Positions 1 through 8,877 of a stretch of DNA of 20,094 nucleotides are shown here, piece by piece. The DNA lies in NCBI GenBank assembly GCA_021804345.1, contig JAJZHV010000001.1:1-20094 (forward strand). Direction: 5' to 3'. Source of the DNA: Pseudomonadota bacterium. GTDB lineage: Bacteria; Pseudomonadota; Gammaproteobacteria; Burkholderiales; Ferrovaceae. Both the position numbers and the translations under genes were made by a program. Position 1 is the stretch's first letter; each line of letters opens with the position of its first letter. Below the pieces are notes generated by a model. That model was not told where the DNA came from. It searched no databases and saw nothing but the letters and a program-made list of their open reading frames with translations.

Positions 1-270
1 AAACAGGTCTGGGCGTTGAGCAGCGTCCAAAAAATGGCGTCTCAGACGCCATCGAATCCATAGCAACCGCGGCAGGGCCCGCAAGACCTCCACATAGCCC
101 CGAACGGACAGGGCCTCCAGAGGGAACAGGGAGCGTGCGCCCAGCGCCTGCATTCGGGGGCCTGCAATGCCTTCGAAGGTGGCTTCGGGATATCGACTGC
201 GAATAGCCTGGATCAGGGATTCTCCCAGAGCATCCCCCGAAGCTTCTCCAGCCACCACCCCCACGCGCAT
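1..270 (-). CDS. lpxB: Lipid-A-disaccharide synthase LpxB, N-terminal part (cut by window edge)
   Basis: My own translation of the reverse strand from an ATG at 270 stays open for 90 codons to the window edge. The start reads MRVGVVAGEASGDALGESL, the hallmark N-terminus of LpxB. It is followed by a conserved glycine/methionine patch (GIAGPRMQALGA, about residues 34-45) and SVRGYVEVLRALPRL. LpxB is a GT19-family peripheral inner-membrane glycosyltransferase. It joins UDP-2,3-diacylglucosamine to 2,3-diacylglucosamine-1-phosphate, releasing UDP and forming the tetraacyl disaccharide of lipid A. The start lies only two bases after the lpxA stop codon, so the two are almost certainly co-transcribed and translationally coupled. 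Roughly the last three quarters of the protein is outside the window, so nothing can be said about its C-terminal half. Confidence 0.93.
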   Translation of the reverse strand, partial: MRVGVVAGEASGDALGESLIQAIRSRYPEATFEGIAGPRMQALGARSLFPLEALSVRGYVEVLRALPRLLWIRWRLRRHFLDAAQRPDLF

Positions 271-272
271 GA

Positions 273-1043
273 TCAGCGCACAATGCCGCGCGTGGAGCGT
301 GCCAGAAAATCCAGCAACAGTTGCACTCGCGGGGTGCCCGTAGCCAGCAGCGCGATTTCTTCTCGCGCCTGCTCCAGACTTAAGCCCGATCGATACAACT
401 TGCGGTAGGCCTGCTTAATGGCGCTGATTTCCTCGGCCTCGAAGCCACGACGTCTGAGCCCTTCGCTATTGATCCCATGGGGCGCGGCGGGATGCCCAGC
501 CACCATGACGAAGGGCGGGACATCCTGGGTGATCACAGCAGAAATACCCAGAAAACTATGGGCCCCAATCTGAACGAACTGGTGTACTCCCACAAACCCG
601 CCCAGAATGCACCAATCGCCCACGCTCACATGACCCGCCAGGGTAGCGTGATTGGCGAAGGTGGTATGATTTCCCACCTGACAATCATGGGCCAGATGGA
701 CGTAGGCCATCATCCAGTTGTGGTTGCCCAGACGGGTAACCCCCACATCCTCATCCGTGCCGATATTGAACGTGCAAAACTCGCGAATGGTATTGTCATC
801 GCCAATTTCCAGCGCGGTGGGCTCGCCGTGATATTTTTTATCCTGCGGAATGCCCCCCAGCGCGCAAAAGGAGTGGATCTGGTTGCGCGCCCCGATGCTG
901 GTCCGCCCGGCAATCCGCACATGGTCCCCAATAACGGTGCCCGGGCCGATGCGGACCTGCTCACCAATCAGGGAATAGGCTCCCACCCGGACATCCGGAG
1001 CCAGAGTCGCCTTGGGATGGATGATCGCGCTGGGATGAATCAT
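273..1043 (-). CDS. lpxA: Acyl-ACP--UDP-N-acetylglucosamine O-acyltransferase LpxA
   Basis: This 256-residue cytoplasmic enzyme transfers a 3-hydroxyacyl chain from acyl carrier protein to the 3-OH of UDP-GlcNAc, the first step of lipid A synthesis. The N-terminal two thirds are hexapeptide repeats forming a left-handed beta helix (for example [14 protein letters not shown]). The catalytic histidine is in [11 protein letters not shown] at about residue 119, with further conserved histidines in LAGHVSVGD (about 138) and GVHQFVQIG. The C-terminal helical part ends in [11 protein letters not shown], as in Escherichia coli. I chose the ATG at 1043 because it gives [10 protein letters not shown], the usual family start, and forms an ATGA overlap with the fabZ stop. 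An in-frame start at 1067 would add eight atypical residues. The residue aligned with E. coli Gly173, the acyl-length ruler, is Ile here (about residue 167), which may favour a shorter chain. Confidence 0.96.
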   Translation of the reverse strand: MIHPSAIIHPKATLAPDVRVGAYSLIGEQVRIGPGTVIGDHVRIAGRTSIGARNQIHSFCALGGIPQDKKYHGEPTALEIGDDNTIREFCTFNIGTDEDVGVTRLGNHNWMMAYVHLAHDCQVGNHTTFANHATLAGHVSVGDWCILGGFVGVHQFVQIGAHSFLGISAVITQDVPPFVMVAGHPAAPHGINSEGLRRRGFEAEEISAIKQAYRKLYRSGLSLEQAREEIALLATGTPRVQLLLDFLARSTRGIVR

Positions 1044-1489
1044 TCTTCGAGGGACTTTTCCGTGCACATGAGTTCGGCCTGGGCCACGACCTGTTCACCC
1101 ACCAGCGCTTTAGCCGCATATTTCCAGATGCGGTAGGAATGACGCAGCAAGGTAGACTGTAAAATCAACTGGTCTCCCGGAAAGACCGGTGCCCGAAAGC
1201 GGGCCTTATCGATCCCCACAAAGTAAGTGACGATTTTTCCGTCGGGCTTGGTATCTTCCGTTTTGAAAGTAAGCAGCGCCGAGGCTTGCGCCAGAGCCTC
1301 GATGATCAACACCCCGGGCATGACCGGATGATGCGGAAAATGCCCCTGAAAAAACTCCTCGTTCATGGTGACATTTTTGATGGCTGTGATGGACTGTCCC
1401 GGAATCACTTCCAGCACACGATCTACCAGAAGAAAAGGGTAGCGGTGTGGCAGATACTCCAGAATTTCATTGATCGTCATCCCGCTCAT
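1040..1489 (-). CDS. fabZ: 3-hydroxyacyl-ACP dehydratase FabZ
   Basis: FabZ dehydrates (3R)-hydroxyacyl-ACP to trans-2-enoyl-ACP in type II fatty acid synthesis. It competes with LpxA and LpxD for the same 3-hydroxyacyl-ACP pool, which explains its place between them. The 149-residue length is normal for a single hot-dog fold. Visible family features are [14 protein letters not shown] near residue 12 and the active-site stretch [19 protein letters not shown], with catalytic His50 and Glu64. The start at 1489 is supported by a GGAAGGAG ribosome binding site eight bases upstream. A second methionine three codons in is a weaker choice. Both ends overlap neighbours by four bases (ATGA with lpxD upstream and with lpxA downstream), indicating tight translational coupling. 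Confidence 0.97.
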   Translation of the reverse strand: MSGMTINEILEYLPHRYPFLLVDRVLEVIPGQSITAIKNVTMNEEFFQGHFPHHPVMPGVLIIEALAQASALLTFKTEDTKPDGKIVTYFVGIDKARFRAPVFPGDQLILQSTLLRHSYRIWKYAAKALVGEQVVAQAELMCTEKSLEE

Positions 1490-2532
1490 ACTGAATTCTC
1501 CTTCCGGTTATGCCATTCCCTTTCCAGGGCTTTCAATGTTTTGATCCATTTGGGCAAAGCGCGCAGATTGGCCAGCGTTTCCATCCAGACCCGATGGGGT
1601 TGACTGGGGATGGAGGAGGTATAGACCCCGGCTTCTGTAATGGACTTGGTGATCAGGGAGAAACCGGAAACGGTGACCCCATCACAAATCTGCAAATGGC
1701 CCACCAGACCAACGCCACCGCCGATGCGACAGTCCCGACCAATGTGCGTACTGCCAGAAATTCCGGTGCAACCGGCAATCACCGTGCGCGCACCGATACG
1801 ACAATTGTGGGCCACTTGAATCTGGTTATCCAGTTTCACTCCCTCTTCGATGACGGTATCTTCAATGGCTCCGCGATCCACGGTGGTGTTGGCGCCAATT
1901 TCCACATCCGCCCCCACCAGCACCCGCCCCACCTGGGGGATTTTGACCCAGCCTTCTGGCCCCCGGGCCATGCCGAAACCATCCGCACCGATAACCACCC
2001 CGGCATGCAGAATACACCGCGCGCCGATCACGCATTGGTCATAAATCACAACGCGTGGGTAGAGGTGAACCGCTGCGCCCAACTGGACCTCATCTCCCAG
2101 CACACAGCCGGCCTCGATGATACAGTGCTCTCCCACCCGGACGTTTTCTCCCAGCGTGACGTTCGGACCAATGGCTGCCGTAGGCGCCACCTGTGCCGAG
2201 GCCGCGATCACGGCGCTAGGATGCACACCCGGTGGTTTCTCTTTTGGCGGAAATAGGCTTTGCGCCACCCGCGCATAGCAGAGATAGGGATTGCTTGACA
2301 CCAAACGCGGCAAGGTCGTGGCCTGTTGCTCTGTCACCCCAAGAATCACAGCTGTGGCCCGGGTTTGCGCCAGCAAGTGACGGTACAGGGGGTTGGTCAG
2401 AAAGGTGATATCGCCCGGTTGCGCCCCTTCCAGCGTGCCCACACCGCGAATGGGCAAGGAGCCGTCTCCCTCCAGACGGGCATCGCAGGCTTGGGCCAAG
2501 GCACCCAGCGTCCATGGTTGCGGGATGGGCAC
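1486..2532 (-). CDS. lpxD: UDP-3-O-acylglucosamine N-acyltransferase LpxD
   Basis: LpxD adds the second 3-hydroxyacyl chain to the 2-amino group of UDP-3-O-acylglucosamine, using acyl-ACP in the cytoplasm. The 348-residue protein has the family layout. There is an N-terminal uridine-binding domain (to about residue 100, with [11 protein letters not shown]). A long hexapeptide-repeat beta helix follows (about 105-310). The catalytic histidine is in [14 protein letters not shown] at residue 242, equivalent to His239 of Escherichia coli, and a C-terminal helix ([15 protein letters not shown]) packs on the acyl carrier protein. The start is a GTG, with no in-frame ATG nearby, and only a weak GGA about ten bases upstream. 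The N-terminus aligned by eye with known LpxD proteins supports it. It follows skp by 53 bases and overlaps fabZ by four. Confidence 0.95.
   Translation of the reverse strand: MPIPQPWTLGALAQACDARLEGDGSLPIRGVGTLEGAQPGDITFLTNPLYRHLLAQTRATAVILGVTEQQATTLPRLVSSNPYLCYARVAQSLFPPKEKPPGVHPSAVIAASAQVAPTAAIGPNVTLGENVRVGEHCIIEAGCVLGDEVQLGAAVHLYPRVVIYDQCVIGARCILHAGVVIGADGFGMARGPEGWVKIPQVGRVLVGADVEIGANTTVDRGAIEDTVIEEGVKLDNQIQVAHNCRIGARTVIAGCTGISGSTHIGRDCRIGGGVGLVGHLQICDGVTVSGFSLITKSITEAGVYTSSIPSQPHRVWMETLANLRALPKWIKTLKALEREWHNRKENSV
1498..1505 (-). promoter_or_regulatory. Strong Shine-Dalgarno site for fabZ inside the end of lpxD
   Basis: On the minus strand the sequence GGAAGGAG lies eight bases before the fabZ ATG at 1489, within the last codons of lpxD. 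It decides the fabZ start and suggests re-initiation or independent entry at this overlapping junction. Confidence 0.75.
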
Positions 2533-2585
2533 GATTAACGAATCCAGAGGAGAAGGCGTTGAGCAAACACCGGAAGAGCCGTCAG

Positions 2586-3083
2586 TTACTTGTCGGACAG
2601 GGCCTTAAGCACCTTGTCCGTGATGTCGATGCGTGGGCTGGCGTAAACCGCGTCACTGAGGATCAGATCGTATTTTTCCGATTCGGCAATTTCCCGAATC
2701 ACCTTGTTGGCCCGTTCCTGAATGCTGGCAAATTCTTCGTTGCGGCGCGTATTGAGGTCTTCGCGGAATTCGCGCTGCATGCGTTGAAAATCGCGGTTCA
2801 GGTTGGCCAGTTCCCGCTCCTTGCGCGCACGGTCGGGTTCGCTCATGGTCATGCCATTTTTATCCAGATCGGATTGCAGATCGGACATCTCCTTGCCCAG
2901 TTTCTGGATATCAGATTGACGTTTGTCAAATTCCTTTTCCAGTTTTTTAGTGGCTTTCTGAGCCGGTCCTGCCTCCCGAAAAATCCGCTCAATGTTGATC
3001 CAGCCAACTTTTGGATCTGCAGCAAAGACAGTGCTCAAACCAAGAAGTCCACACATCAACAGAATGATTTTCAGAGATTTCAT
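2586..3083 (-). CDS. skp: Periplasmic chaperone Skp (OmpH family)
   Basis: The 165-residue protein begins MKSLKIILLMCGLLGLSTVFA, a clear Sec signal peptide with likely cleavage after the A of VFA, giving mature ADPKVGWINIERIF. The rest is rich in charged and glutamine residues from about residue 40 to 120 (KKLEKEFDKRQSDIQKLGKE onward). This fits the long alpha-helical tentacles of the trimeric Skp jellyfish. A short beta segment near the end (YDLILSDAVYASPRIDITDKVL) forms the trimer body. Skp holds unfolded outer-membrane proteins in the periplasm and delivers them to BamA, encoded immediately upstream. The reading frame stays open as far back as 3347, but the signal peptide fixes the start at 3083. 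The sequence GTGAGAGC just upstream is a modest ribosome binding site. Confidence 0.93.
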   Translation of the reverse strand: MKSLKIILLMCGLLGLSTVFAADPKVGWINIERIFREAGPAQKATKKLEKEFDKRQSDIQKLGKEMSDLQSDLDKNGMTMSEPDRARKERELANLNRDFQRMQREFREDLNTRRNEEFASIQERANKVIREIAESEKYDLILSDAVYASPRIDITDKVLKALSDK

Positions 3084-3119
3084 GATTGCTCTCACGACGA
3101 AGACGGCACCAAACCTGAT

Positions 3120-3125
3120 ATTGTA
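3120..3125 (-). promoter_or_regulatory. Possible -10 element (TACAAT) upstream of skp
   Basis: The 79-base bamA-skp gap contains TACAAT on the minus strand, 36 bases before the skp start, a 5/6 match to a sigma-70 -10 box. No convincing -35 lies 16-18 bases upstream (TACCGG at best) and there is no TG extension, so this is only a candidate internal promoter for skp and the lpx genes. Confidence 0.25.
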
Positions 3126-3162
3126 CCCGCAACAACCCAAACCCGGTACGGGATTTCCCGCT

Positions 3163-5454
3163 CTAGAACGTCGAACCCAACTGAAATTGCAGGCGCTCAA
3201 TATTATCCAAAGGTTGGGCCCGGATGGGAATCGCATAGCTGAATTTGAGCGGTCCCATGGGCGAGTACCACGACAGGGCCATCCCCGTGGAGTACCGGAA
3301 TTGGCCAGCGGAAATCGGTTGGTTGACACCAAACACATTCCCCGCATCCAGAAAAGTACTCAAGCGGAAAGATTTATCGTTTTTGGTTCCCGGCATGGGA
3401 AACAGATATTCGGCGCTACCCGTGACCATTTTGTTCCCCCCCAAATTCAGTGGGTTGCCATAGAGATCGAAGGAATGTGGCCCCAGGCTCCCCGTAAAAT
3501 AACCCCGCACGGAATCCACACCGCCACCAAAGAAGTTTTTGAAAAACGGCAGCGGCATGCCCCCATAACCATTGCCATAGCCTAGCTGACCGGAGAGGGA
3601 CAAGGTCGTATTCTGGGTCACCGGATTCAACCATTGTTCGTTGGCCGTGGCACGATAATACTTGAGATCAGCCCCCGGCAAACCCACTTCCAGGCCGTAG
3701 CGCTGGTTAAGCCCCTTGGTGGGATAAATGATGCTGTCCCGGCTATCACGCGAAAACCCCACATCACTTTTGATGGATTTGACGGTGTCCCCAAACTGGT
3801 TGACGAAATCCAGATACTGGATGGGGCTGTTATTGACCACGGAAATGACCGTGGATTCCAGTCCCAGGCCCACCGAATAAGCGTTGGTCTCAGACAAGGG
3901 AACGCTCAAATGCATATCGGTTCCCAGCGTTCGGGTCATATAGGGACTGACCCCGGTCAGATAGGTGGTGTTCATGGACCGATCATAGAGGCTCCAAGAA
4001 CGGCCAATGCCTTCCTGGGTCCAGTAGGGGTTTGAATACACCAAGGAATAGGTGCGCGTGATGGCGCCGGAATTGACGTTGAACGCCAAGGAATTGCCGC
4101 TACCAAACAGATTGTTCTGGCTGATCCCGGCGCTGAGTACGACCTTTTCGGCAGAAGAATAACCCGCCCCCACCTGAATGGAACCGGTCTGACGTTCCAC
4201 CACGGTAAAGTTGACGTCCACCTGGTCCGTGGTCCCCGGAACGGGGGGGCTGTCCACGGTCACTTCCGAGAAAAACCCCAGGCGATCGATACGCTCCTTG
4301 GAGCGGTTGACCTTTTCCACGGAATACCAGGCCCCTTCCATTTGCCGGATTTCGCGCCGGATTACTTCATCGCGCGTGGTGGTGTTTCCGAAAATGTTGA
4401 CGCGGCGCACATACACCCGTCGCCCCGGATCCACCACAAAGGTGAAGGCAGCACTCCTGGCTTCCTTGTTGATATCCGGATTGGCATTGACGTTAGCAAA
4501 GGAATAGCCCTCATTGGCCAGACGATCGGAGATGGCTTTGCTGGAGGTAGTGACTTTTTCACGGGAGAAGATTTCACCCGGCTTGAGCTTGACCAGATTC
4601 ATCAACTCGGCTTCGGGCACGATGAATTGGCCTGCCAGTTTGACCTCGGAGACCTTGTAGGGTTCTCCTTCGTGAATATTGATGGCAATGTAGATGTCCT
4701 GTTTGTCGGGCGAGATGGAAACTTGGGTGGATTCCACGGCAAATTCCAGATAGCCCCGGTCCTGATAAAAGGCGCGCAGGGTTTCCAGATCGCCAGAGAG
4801 TTTTTGTTTGGAGTACTGATCGTTTTTTGTATACCAGGAAAACCAGTTAGGCGTATTGAGCTGGATTTGTTCCAGCAAGAGTTTTTCTGGAAAGGCCTTG
4901 GCGCCAACCAGGTTAATTTCCCGAATGTGGGCCACCTCCCCTTCCACGATATTGAACGCCAGTGATACCCGGTTGCGTGGCATGGGGGTGATCGTCGTCG
5001 TCACCTGGGCGGAGTATTTACCTTTTCCCAGATACTGCCGTTTCAATTCCTTTTCGGCCTTGTCCAGCAAGGATTTATCGTAAATCCGCGACTCCGCAAT
5101 CCCGATGGACTTGAGGGCATCCTTCAACTGATCCTTACTGAAGGCCTTGGAACCGTTGATTTCGATATGGGCAATGGAGGGGCGTTCCTGCACCACCACC
5201 ACCAGCACATCCCCGTCAGCCTCTAACCGGACATCCGAAAAAAAGCCTGTGTCATACAGGGACTTGAGAGCCGCCGAGGATTTTTCTCCGGTGATTTTAT
5301 CGCCCACCTTGAGCGGCAGGTAACTGAATATCGTCCCCGCTTCGATGCGCTGCGCTCCTTCTACCCGAATATCCCGGATCACGAAGGGGTCTAACGCCCA
5401 AGCCAAAGAAACCCATAACAAACAAATAAGCAGCAGAATCTTGCGAATGATCAT
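3163..5454 (-). CDS. bamA: Outer membrane protein assembly factor BamA
   Basis: BamA is the Omp85 core of the BAM complex, which folds and inserts beta-barrel proteins into the outer membrane. The 763-residue precursor starts with a signal peptide (MIIRKILLLICLLWVSLAWA). Five periplasmic POTRA domains follow, from about residue 22 to 420, for example FVIRDIRVEGAQRIEAGTIF and VYVRRVNIFGNTTTRDEVIR. A C-terminal 16-strand barrel then begins near residue 430. The VRGY sequence at residues 649-652 matches the conserved VRG(F/Y) motif of loop 6. The protein ends in a terminal phenylalanine (QFQLGSTF), the usual BAM recognition signature of outer-membrane barrels. It starts nine bases after rseP and precedes its periplasmic chaperone partner skp. 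Length is slightly under the 810 residues of Escherichia coli, within the normal range. Confidence 0.97.
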   Translation of the reverse strand: MIIRKILLLICLLWVSLAWALDPFVIRDIRVEGAQRIEAGTIFSYLPLKVGDKITGEKSSAALKSLYDTGFFSDVRLEADGDVLVVVVQERPSIAHIEINGSKAFSKDQLKDALKSIGIAESRIYDKSLLDKAEKELKRQYLGKGKYSAQVTTTITPMPRNRVSLAFNIVEGEVAHIREINLVGAKAFPEKLLLEQIQLNTPNWFSWYTKNDQYSKQKLSGDLETLRAFYQDRGYLEFAVESTQVSISPDKQDIYIAINIHEGEPYKVSEVKLAGQFIVPEAELMNLVKLKPGEIFSREKVTTSSKAISDRLANEGYSFANVNANPDINKEARSAAFTFVVDPGRRVYVRRVNIFGNTTTRDEVIRREIRQMEGAWYSVEKVNRSKERIDRLGFFSEVTVDSPPVPGTTDQVDVNFTVVERQTGSIQVGAGYSSAEKVVLSAGISQNNLFGSGNSLAFNVNSGAITRTYSLVYSNPYWTQEGIGRSWSLYDRSMNTTYLTGVSPYMTRTLGTDMHLSVPLSETNAYSVGLGLESTVISVVNNSPIQYLDFVNQFGDTVKSIKSDVGFSRDSRDSIIYPTKGLNQRYGLEVGLPGADLKYYRATANEQWLNPVTQNTTLSLSGQLGYGNGYGGMPLPFFKNFFGGGVDSVRGYFTGSLGPHSFDLYGNPLNLGGNKMVTGSAEYLFPMPGTKNDKSFRLSTFLDAGNVFGVNQPISAGQFRYSTGMALSWYSPMGPLKFSYAIPIRAQPLDNIERLQFQLGSTF

Positions 5455-5463
5455 GAATACCGG

Positions 5464-6843
5464 TCAATTGGTTAGCAGACGTTGAATATCGTTATATAGT
5501 GCAAATCCCATCAGGGCGACCAGCAAAAACAGTCCGATTCGCTGCGTGAACGCCATGAGTTGATCGGAAAGAGGAGACCCCTTGATCAATTCCACAGCAT
5601 AATACATCAAATGCCCCCCATCCAATAAGGGAACCGGCAGCAGATTGAGCGCTCCCAGACTGATGCTGATCATGGCAATAAACGTCAAATAGGGGATGAG
5701 CCCCTTGCGCGCCGTTTGCCCAGCATAGTCCGCAATCTGAATGGGACCGCCCACGTTTTTCCAGGAAGAGGCTCCGATCACCATACGGCCAAAGGTTTTG
5801 AAGGTCAGCGCAGTGAGTTCCCAGGTTTTCTGGGCCGCATGGCGCAAGGCTTGCCCTGGGGTATCGCGCAATGTCACCCAGTGCTGGGCAGCCAGTGCTG
5901 GCGGTACTTCGGGCGCCACACCCATCTTGCCGATGGTCGAGCCGTCGGGCTGGGTTTCGGCCAGAGGGACCACGTCGCAGGTCAACACCCCCTGTGCACG
6001 CCGAATTTGCAGGCGCAGATTCTGGCCCGGACTGGCCCGCACCCGCGTCACCAGGGCCTGCCAGGAATCCAGCGGTTGACCGTTGATGGCCAGGATCTGG
6101 TCATGCACCTGTAATCCGCCCCGAGACGCAGGGCTCTGGGGGAGCACTTGCCCCACCTGTGCGGGCAGGGGATAGTCCCATGGGGTAAAGCCCAGACGGG
6201 ACCAAAGCGTTGATTCTTCCAGCGTGGAGTCCAGGTCCGTCAGCGCAATCTGGCGAATCCAGAGATGCTGTGCCCCGTCCCGCCCCTGGAACGACAGGAT
6301 CGGCTGATCCAGCGCCTGGTCCAGCACTTGTAACTGAAACTCGCTCCAACTGAGTACTGGAACCGAGCCCACCTGTTCCACCAGATCGCCCGCTGCAAAT
6401 CCGGCCTGAGCCGCTAGGGTTCCCGGGGCCGGCGCATCGAGGTAAGGCCGCAACCCGGGAATACCCGCCAGATAAAGCACCACATAGAGCAGGAAGGCCA
6501 ATAAAAAATTGGCCAAGGGACCGGCCGCCACGATGGCGGCGCGCGTTTTCAGCGATTGCCGATTGAACGCTCGGGCCACTTCTTCGGATGCCACGGGCGC
6601 TTCGCGCTCATCCAGCATGCGTACGTATCCCCCCAGGGGAAAAGCGGCAATCACCCATTCGGTTTGATCCGCACCCCGGCGCCAACGCCACAGGGGACGA
6701 CCCAGGCCAATGGAAAAACGCAACACCTTGACGCCCAGGCGCCGCGCCACCCAGTAATGGCCCCATTCATGCACCACGATCAGCAACAGCAGAGCCACCA
6801 GAAACGCCAGCAAGGTTTGCAGGCCACTCCCCAGATGACTCAT
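5464..6843 (-). CDS. rseP: Site-2 zinc metalloprotease RseP
   Basis: RseP is an inner-membrane intramembrane protease. In relatives it makes the second cut in anti-sigma factor RseA to release the envelope stress sigma factor, and it clears signal-peptide remnants. The 459-residue protein has an N-terminal membrane segment holding the zinc motif HEWGH (residues 25-29). Two periplasmic PDZ domains lie at roughly 115-200 and 205-290 (the second around [20 protein letters not shown]). A C-terminal segment carries the third zinc ligand in [13 protein letters not shown] (Asp about 408), and a final membrane helix follows. The start overlaps the dxr stop by four bases (ATGA). No sigma-E or RseA gene is in the window, so the regulated target here is assumed from the family. 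Confidence 0.95.
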   Translation of the reverse strand: MSHLGSGLQTLLAFLVALLLLIVVHEWGHYWVARRLGVKVLRFSIGLGRPLWRWRRGADQTEWVIAAFPLGGYVRMLDEREAPVASEEVARAFNRQSLKTRAAIVAAGPLANFLLAFLLYVVLYLAGIPGLRPYLDAPAPGTLAAQAGFAAGDLVEQVGSVPVLSWSEFQLQVLDQALDQPILSFQGRDGAQHLWIRQIALTDLDSTLEESTLWSRLGFTPWDYPLPAQVGQVLPQSPASRGGLQVHDQILAINGQPLDSWQALVTRVRASPGQNLRLQIRRAQGVLTCDVVPLAETQPDGSTIGKMGVAPEVPPALAAQHWVTLRDTPGQALRHAAQKTWELTALTFKTFGRMVIGASSWKNVGGPIQIADYAGQTARKGLIPYLTFIAMISISLGALNLLPVPLLDGGHLMYYAVELIKGSPLSDQLMAFTQRIGLFLLVALMGFALYNDIQRLLTN

Positions 6844-8027
6844 GCTGCGGACATCCGGGCCATTTGCTGTAGCGCCTGTTGCCGCGCTAGGTCATCCGCT
6901 GCCAGTATCTGTTGCAGCGTATCTGCCGCCGTGGGAGACAACTGCGCCAGCACCTGTTCGTTGACCTGCGCAATCTGATCAAAACGCAGCCGTCCCTGCA
7001 GGAAAGCCTCTACTGCGACTTCGTTGGCCGCATTAAGAATGGCTGGGCTGGTGCCACCGCGGTTCATGGCTTCAGTGGCCAGGCGCACGGCAGGAAAACG
7101 CTCCAGGTCTAGGGGCAGGAAGTGCAGCGCCGCCACGGCCGTCAAATCCAGAGCGGCGACTCCCGCAGTGATCCGTTCTGGCCAGGCCAGAGCATGGGCA
7201 ATGGGGGTACGCATGTCCGGATTGCCCAGTTGGGCCAGCACTGATCCGTCCACATAGGACACCAGAGAGTGAATGATGCTCTGCGGATGAATCAGAATAT
7301 CCACTTGCTCGGGACGGGCATCAAATAACCAGCAGGCTTCGATCAATTCCAGGCCCTTGTTCATCATGGTGGCCGAGTCCACGGAAATTTTCTGTCCCAT
7401 GGACCAGTTAGGGTGCTTACAGGCCTGGGCCGGGGTAACCTGCGCTAGGGCAGAGAGTGGATGGTGCAAAAAAGGGCCCCCAGAGGCCGTCAGAATGATG
7501 CGGGCCACACCCTTGGCCTGCAATGCACCGGGCGTCGCAGGAAGCGACTGGACCACCGCGTTATGTTCGCTATCTACCGGGAGCAACGTTGCGCCATGAT
7601 GATGGACGGTTTGCATCAGGAGCGAACCCGACATGACCAGTGCTTCCTTGTTGGCCAATAGAATACGCTTTCCAGCTTGGGCTGCTGCCAGCGTGGAGGG
7701 AAGTCCGGCGGCTCCCACGATAGCGGCCATCACCGTATCGACCTGCGGATGCGACGCCACAGTGCAAAGAGCCTGCGCTCCCACCAGCACCTCGGTCAAC
7801 ACGGGTACTGGCTGCTGGCGCAGCAACCGGTGCAACTGCTCCGCCTCCTGGGCATGGCTGACCACCGCATAGCGCGCGTCGAAACGCACACATTGTTGCG
7901 CCAGCAAGGGCACATTGCGATGTGCCGAGAGGGCAAAAATTCGATAGCGCTCCGGGTGCAGCGCCACCACTTCCAGCGTGCTCCGCCCAATGCTTCCGGT
8001 TGCTCCCAGCAGAGTCAGGGTTTGCAT
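6840..8027 (-). CDS. dxr: 1-deoxy-D-xylulose 5-phosphate reductoisomerase Dxr (IspC)
   Basis: Dxr carries out the committed step of the MEP isoprenoid pathway, converting 1-deoxy-D-xylulose 5-phosphate to 2-C-methyl-D-erythritol 4-phosphate with NADPH. The 395 residues begin with the nucleotide-binding motif [15 protein letters not shown]. Other hallmarks are LLANKEALV (about 123-131), the metal-binding [11 protein letters not shown] (Asp152, Glu154), ILTASGGPF (about 178-186) and [16 protein letters not shown] (Glu227 as the likely third metal ligand, Lys224 nearby). The product feeds the isoprenoid precursors used by UppS, encoded two genes upstream. Dxr lies 28 bases after cdsA and overlaps rseP by four bases. 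The start ATG at 8027 sits directly on the Rossmann motif as in other family members. Confidence 0.97.
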   Translation of the reverse strand: MQTLTLLGATGSIGRSTLEVVALHPERYRIFALSAHRNVPLLAQQCVRFDARYAVVSHAQEAEQLHRLLRQQPVPVLTEVLVGAQALCTVASHPQVDTVMAAIVGAAGLPSTLAAAQAGKRILLANKEALVMSGSLLMQTVHHHGATLLPVDSEHNAVVQSLPATPGALQAKGVARIILTASGGPFLHHPLSALAQVTPAQACKHPNWSMGQKISVDSATMMNKGLELIEACWLFDARPEQVDILIHPQSIIHSLVSYVDGSVLAQLGNPDMRTPIAHALAWPERITAGVAALDLTAVAALHFLPLDLERFPAVRLATEAMNRGGTSPAILNAANEVAVEAFLQGRLRFDQIAQVNEQVLAQLSPTAADTLQQILAADDLARQQALQQMARMSAA

Positions 8028-8055
8028 GGGCGCCCGTCCGCAAAAGAAGCGCCGG

Positions 8056-8877
8056 TCATGTCAGTTCGCTGGCCAGAAGCGCTGCCAAAGGCAGGGTGGC
8101 AGTCAAGGCATCGATCCGGTCCAGCAGGCCACCGTGGCCCGGCAACACTTTGCCGCTATCCTTGACACCCGCACAGCGTTTGATCCAGGATTCGAAGAGA
8201 TCCCCCAAAATTCCAAGTACGACCAGCACAAACACCAGCACAAACCACAGAGTCCCCAGTCGGCGCAGCATCCTGGCCCACAGGGCACCGCTCTGTGGCG
8301 CTCCATGCCAGAAATACAGGGCATACAGTCCCACGCCCAACAGCGCACCGGCCACTCCCTCCCAGGTTTTTCCTGGACTGATGGCGGGAGCCAGTTTGTG
8401 ACGACCCAGGGTACGACCCGCAAAATAGGCACAGGTATCAGACACCCACAGGATGCCCATGAACAGCAGCAAGGTCCAAGGATCCAAAGTGCGCAAGGAC
8501 AGCAGAGCATAGCCCGTCGGCAGGATCACGATCCACCCCGTCAGGGCTAGTTTGGCGGGATGGTCCACGCGCCAGCGGTACTTGAGCCAGAGCGGAGCCA
8601 CGATCACCCAGAACAGAACGGACAATAGCTGCAACACGGCCTGGGCGGTGACGGCGAGCTCGCCGTCAAGCCCGATCCAACCCACCAGTAGCACGGACAG
8701 AGTAAAAAAAATGGCCCGTCCAAGAAGGCCAAAAGCCGACAGGTCGCACCATTCCCACAGAGAAATCAGCACCAAGAGCCCTACCAGAGCCGTCCAAAAC
8801 CAAGGCGGGGCGCGCCATAACCCCATTCCCAACAACCCTAGCAGGAGCAGTGCCGTCAGGATTCGAGTGCCTAGCAT
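8056..8877 (-). CDS. cdsA: Phosphatidate cytidylyltransferase CdsA
   Basis: CdsA makes CDP-diacylglycerol from phosphatidic acid and CTP in the inner membrane, the branch point for all bacterial phospholipids. The 273-residue protein is strongly hydrophobic, with about eight predicted membrane segments starting at [17 protein letters not shown]. The family signature is complete near the C-terminus: [20 protein letters not shown] plus a following glycine, residues 230-250. It has the KR, KD and HGG positions that bind metal and [11 protein letters not shown] at about 167-174 is also typical. The start at 8877 has GGGAG four to five bases upstream, inside the uppS end, and the two reading frames overlap by seven bases. 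Confidence 0.95.
   Translation of the reverse strand: MLGTRILTALLLLGLLGMGLWRAPPWFWTALVGLLVLISLWEWCDLSAFGLLGRAIFFTLSVLLVGWIGLDGELAVTAQAVLQLLSVLFWVIVAPLWLKYRWRVDHPAKLALTGWIVILPTGYALLSLRTLDPWTLLLFMGILWVSDTCAYFAGRTLGRHKLAPAISPGKTWEGVAGALLGVGLYALYFWHGAPQSGALWARMLRRLGTLWFVLVFVLVVLGILGDLFESWIKRCAGVKDSGKVLPGHGGLLDRIDALTATLPLAALLASELT

Noticed and set aside
1510..2256. Long plus-strand open frame opposite lpxD
   Set aside because: It mirrors the lpxD coding frame, has no family-like sequence, and the minus strand carries an unmistakable LpxD.
2586..3347. Longer skp reading frame starting at 3347
   Set aside because: The added residues come from antisense of the bamA end. A clean signal peptide begins at 3083.
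7570..8043. Minus-strand 157-residue open frame overlapping dxr
   Set aside because: It is an out-of-frame shadow of dxr with low-complexity Ala/Gly/Arg composition.
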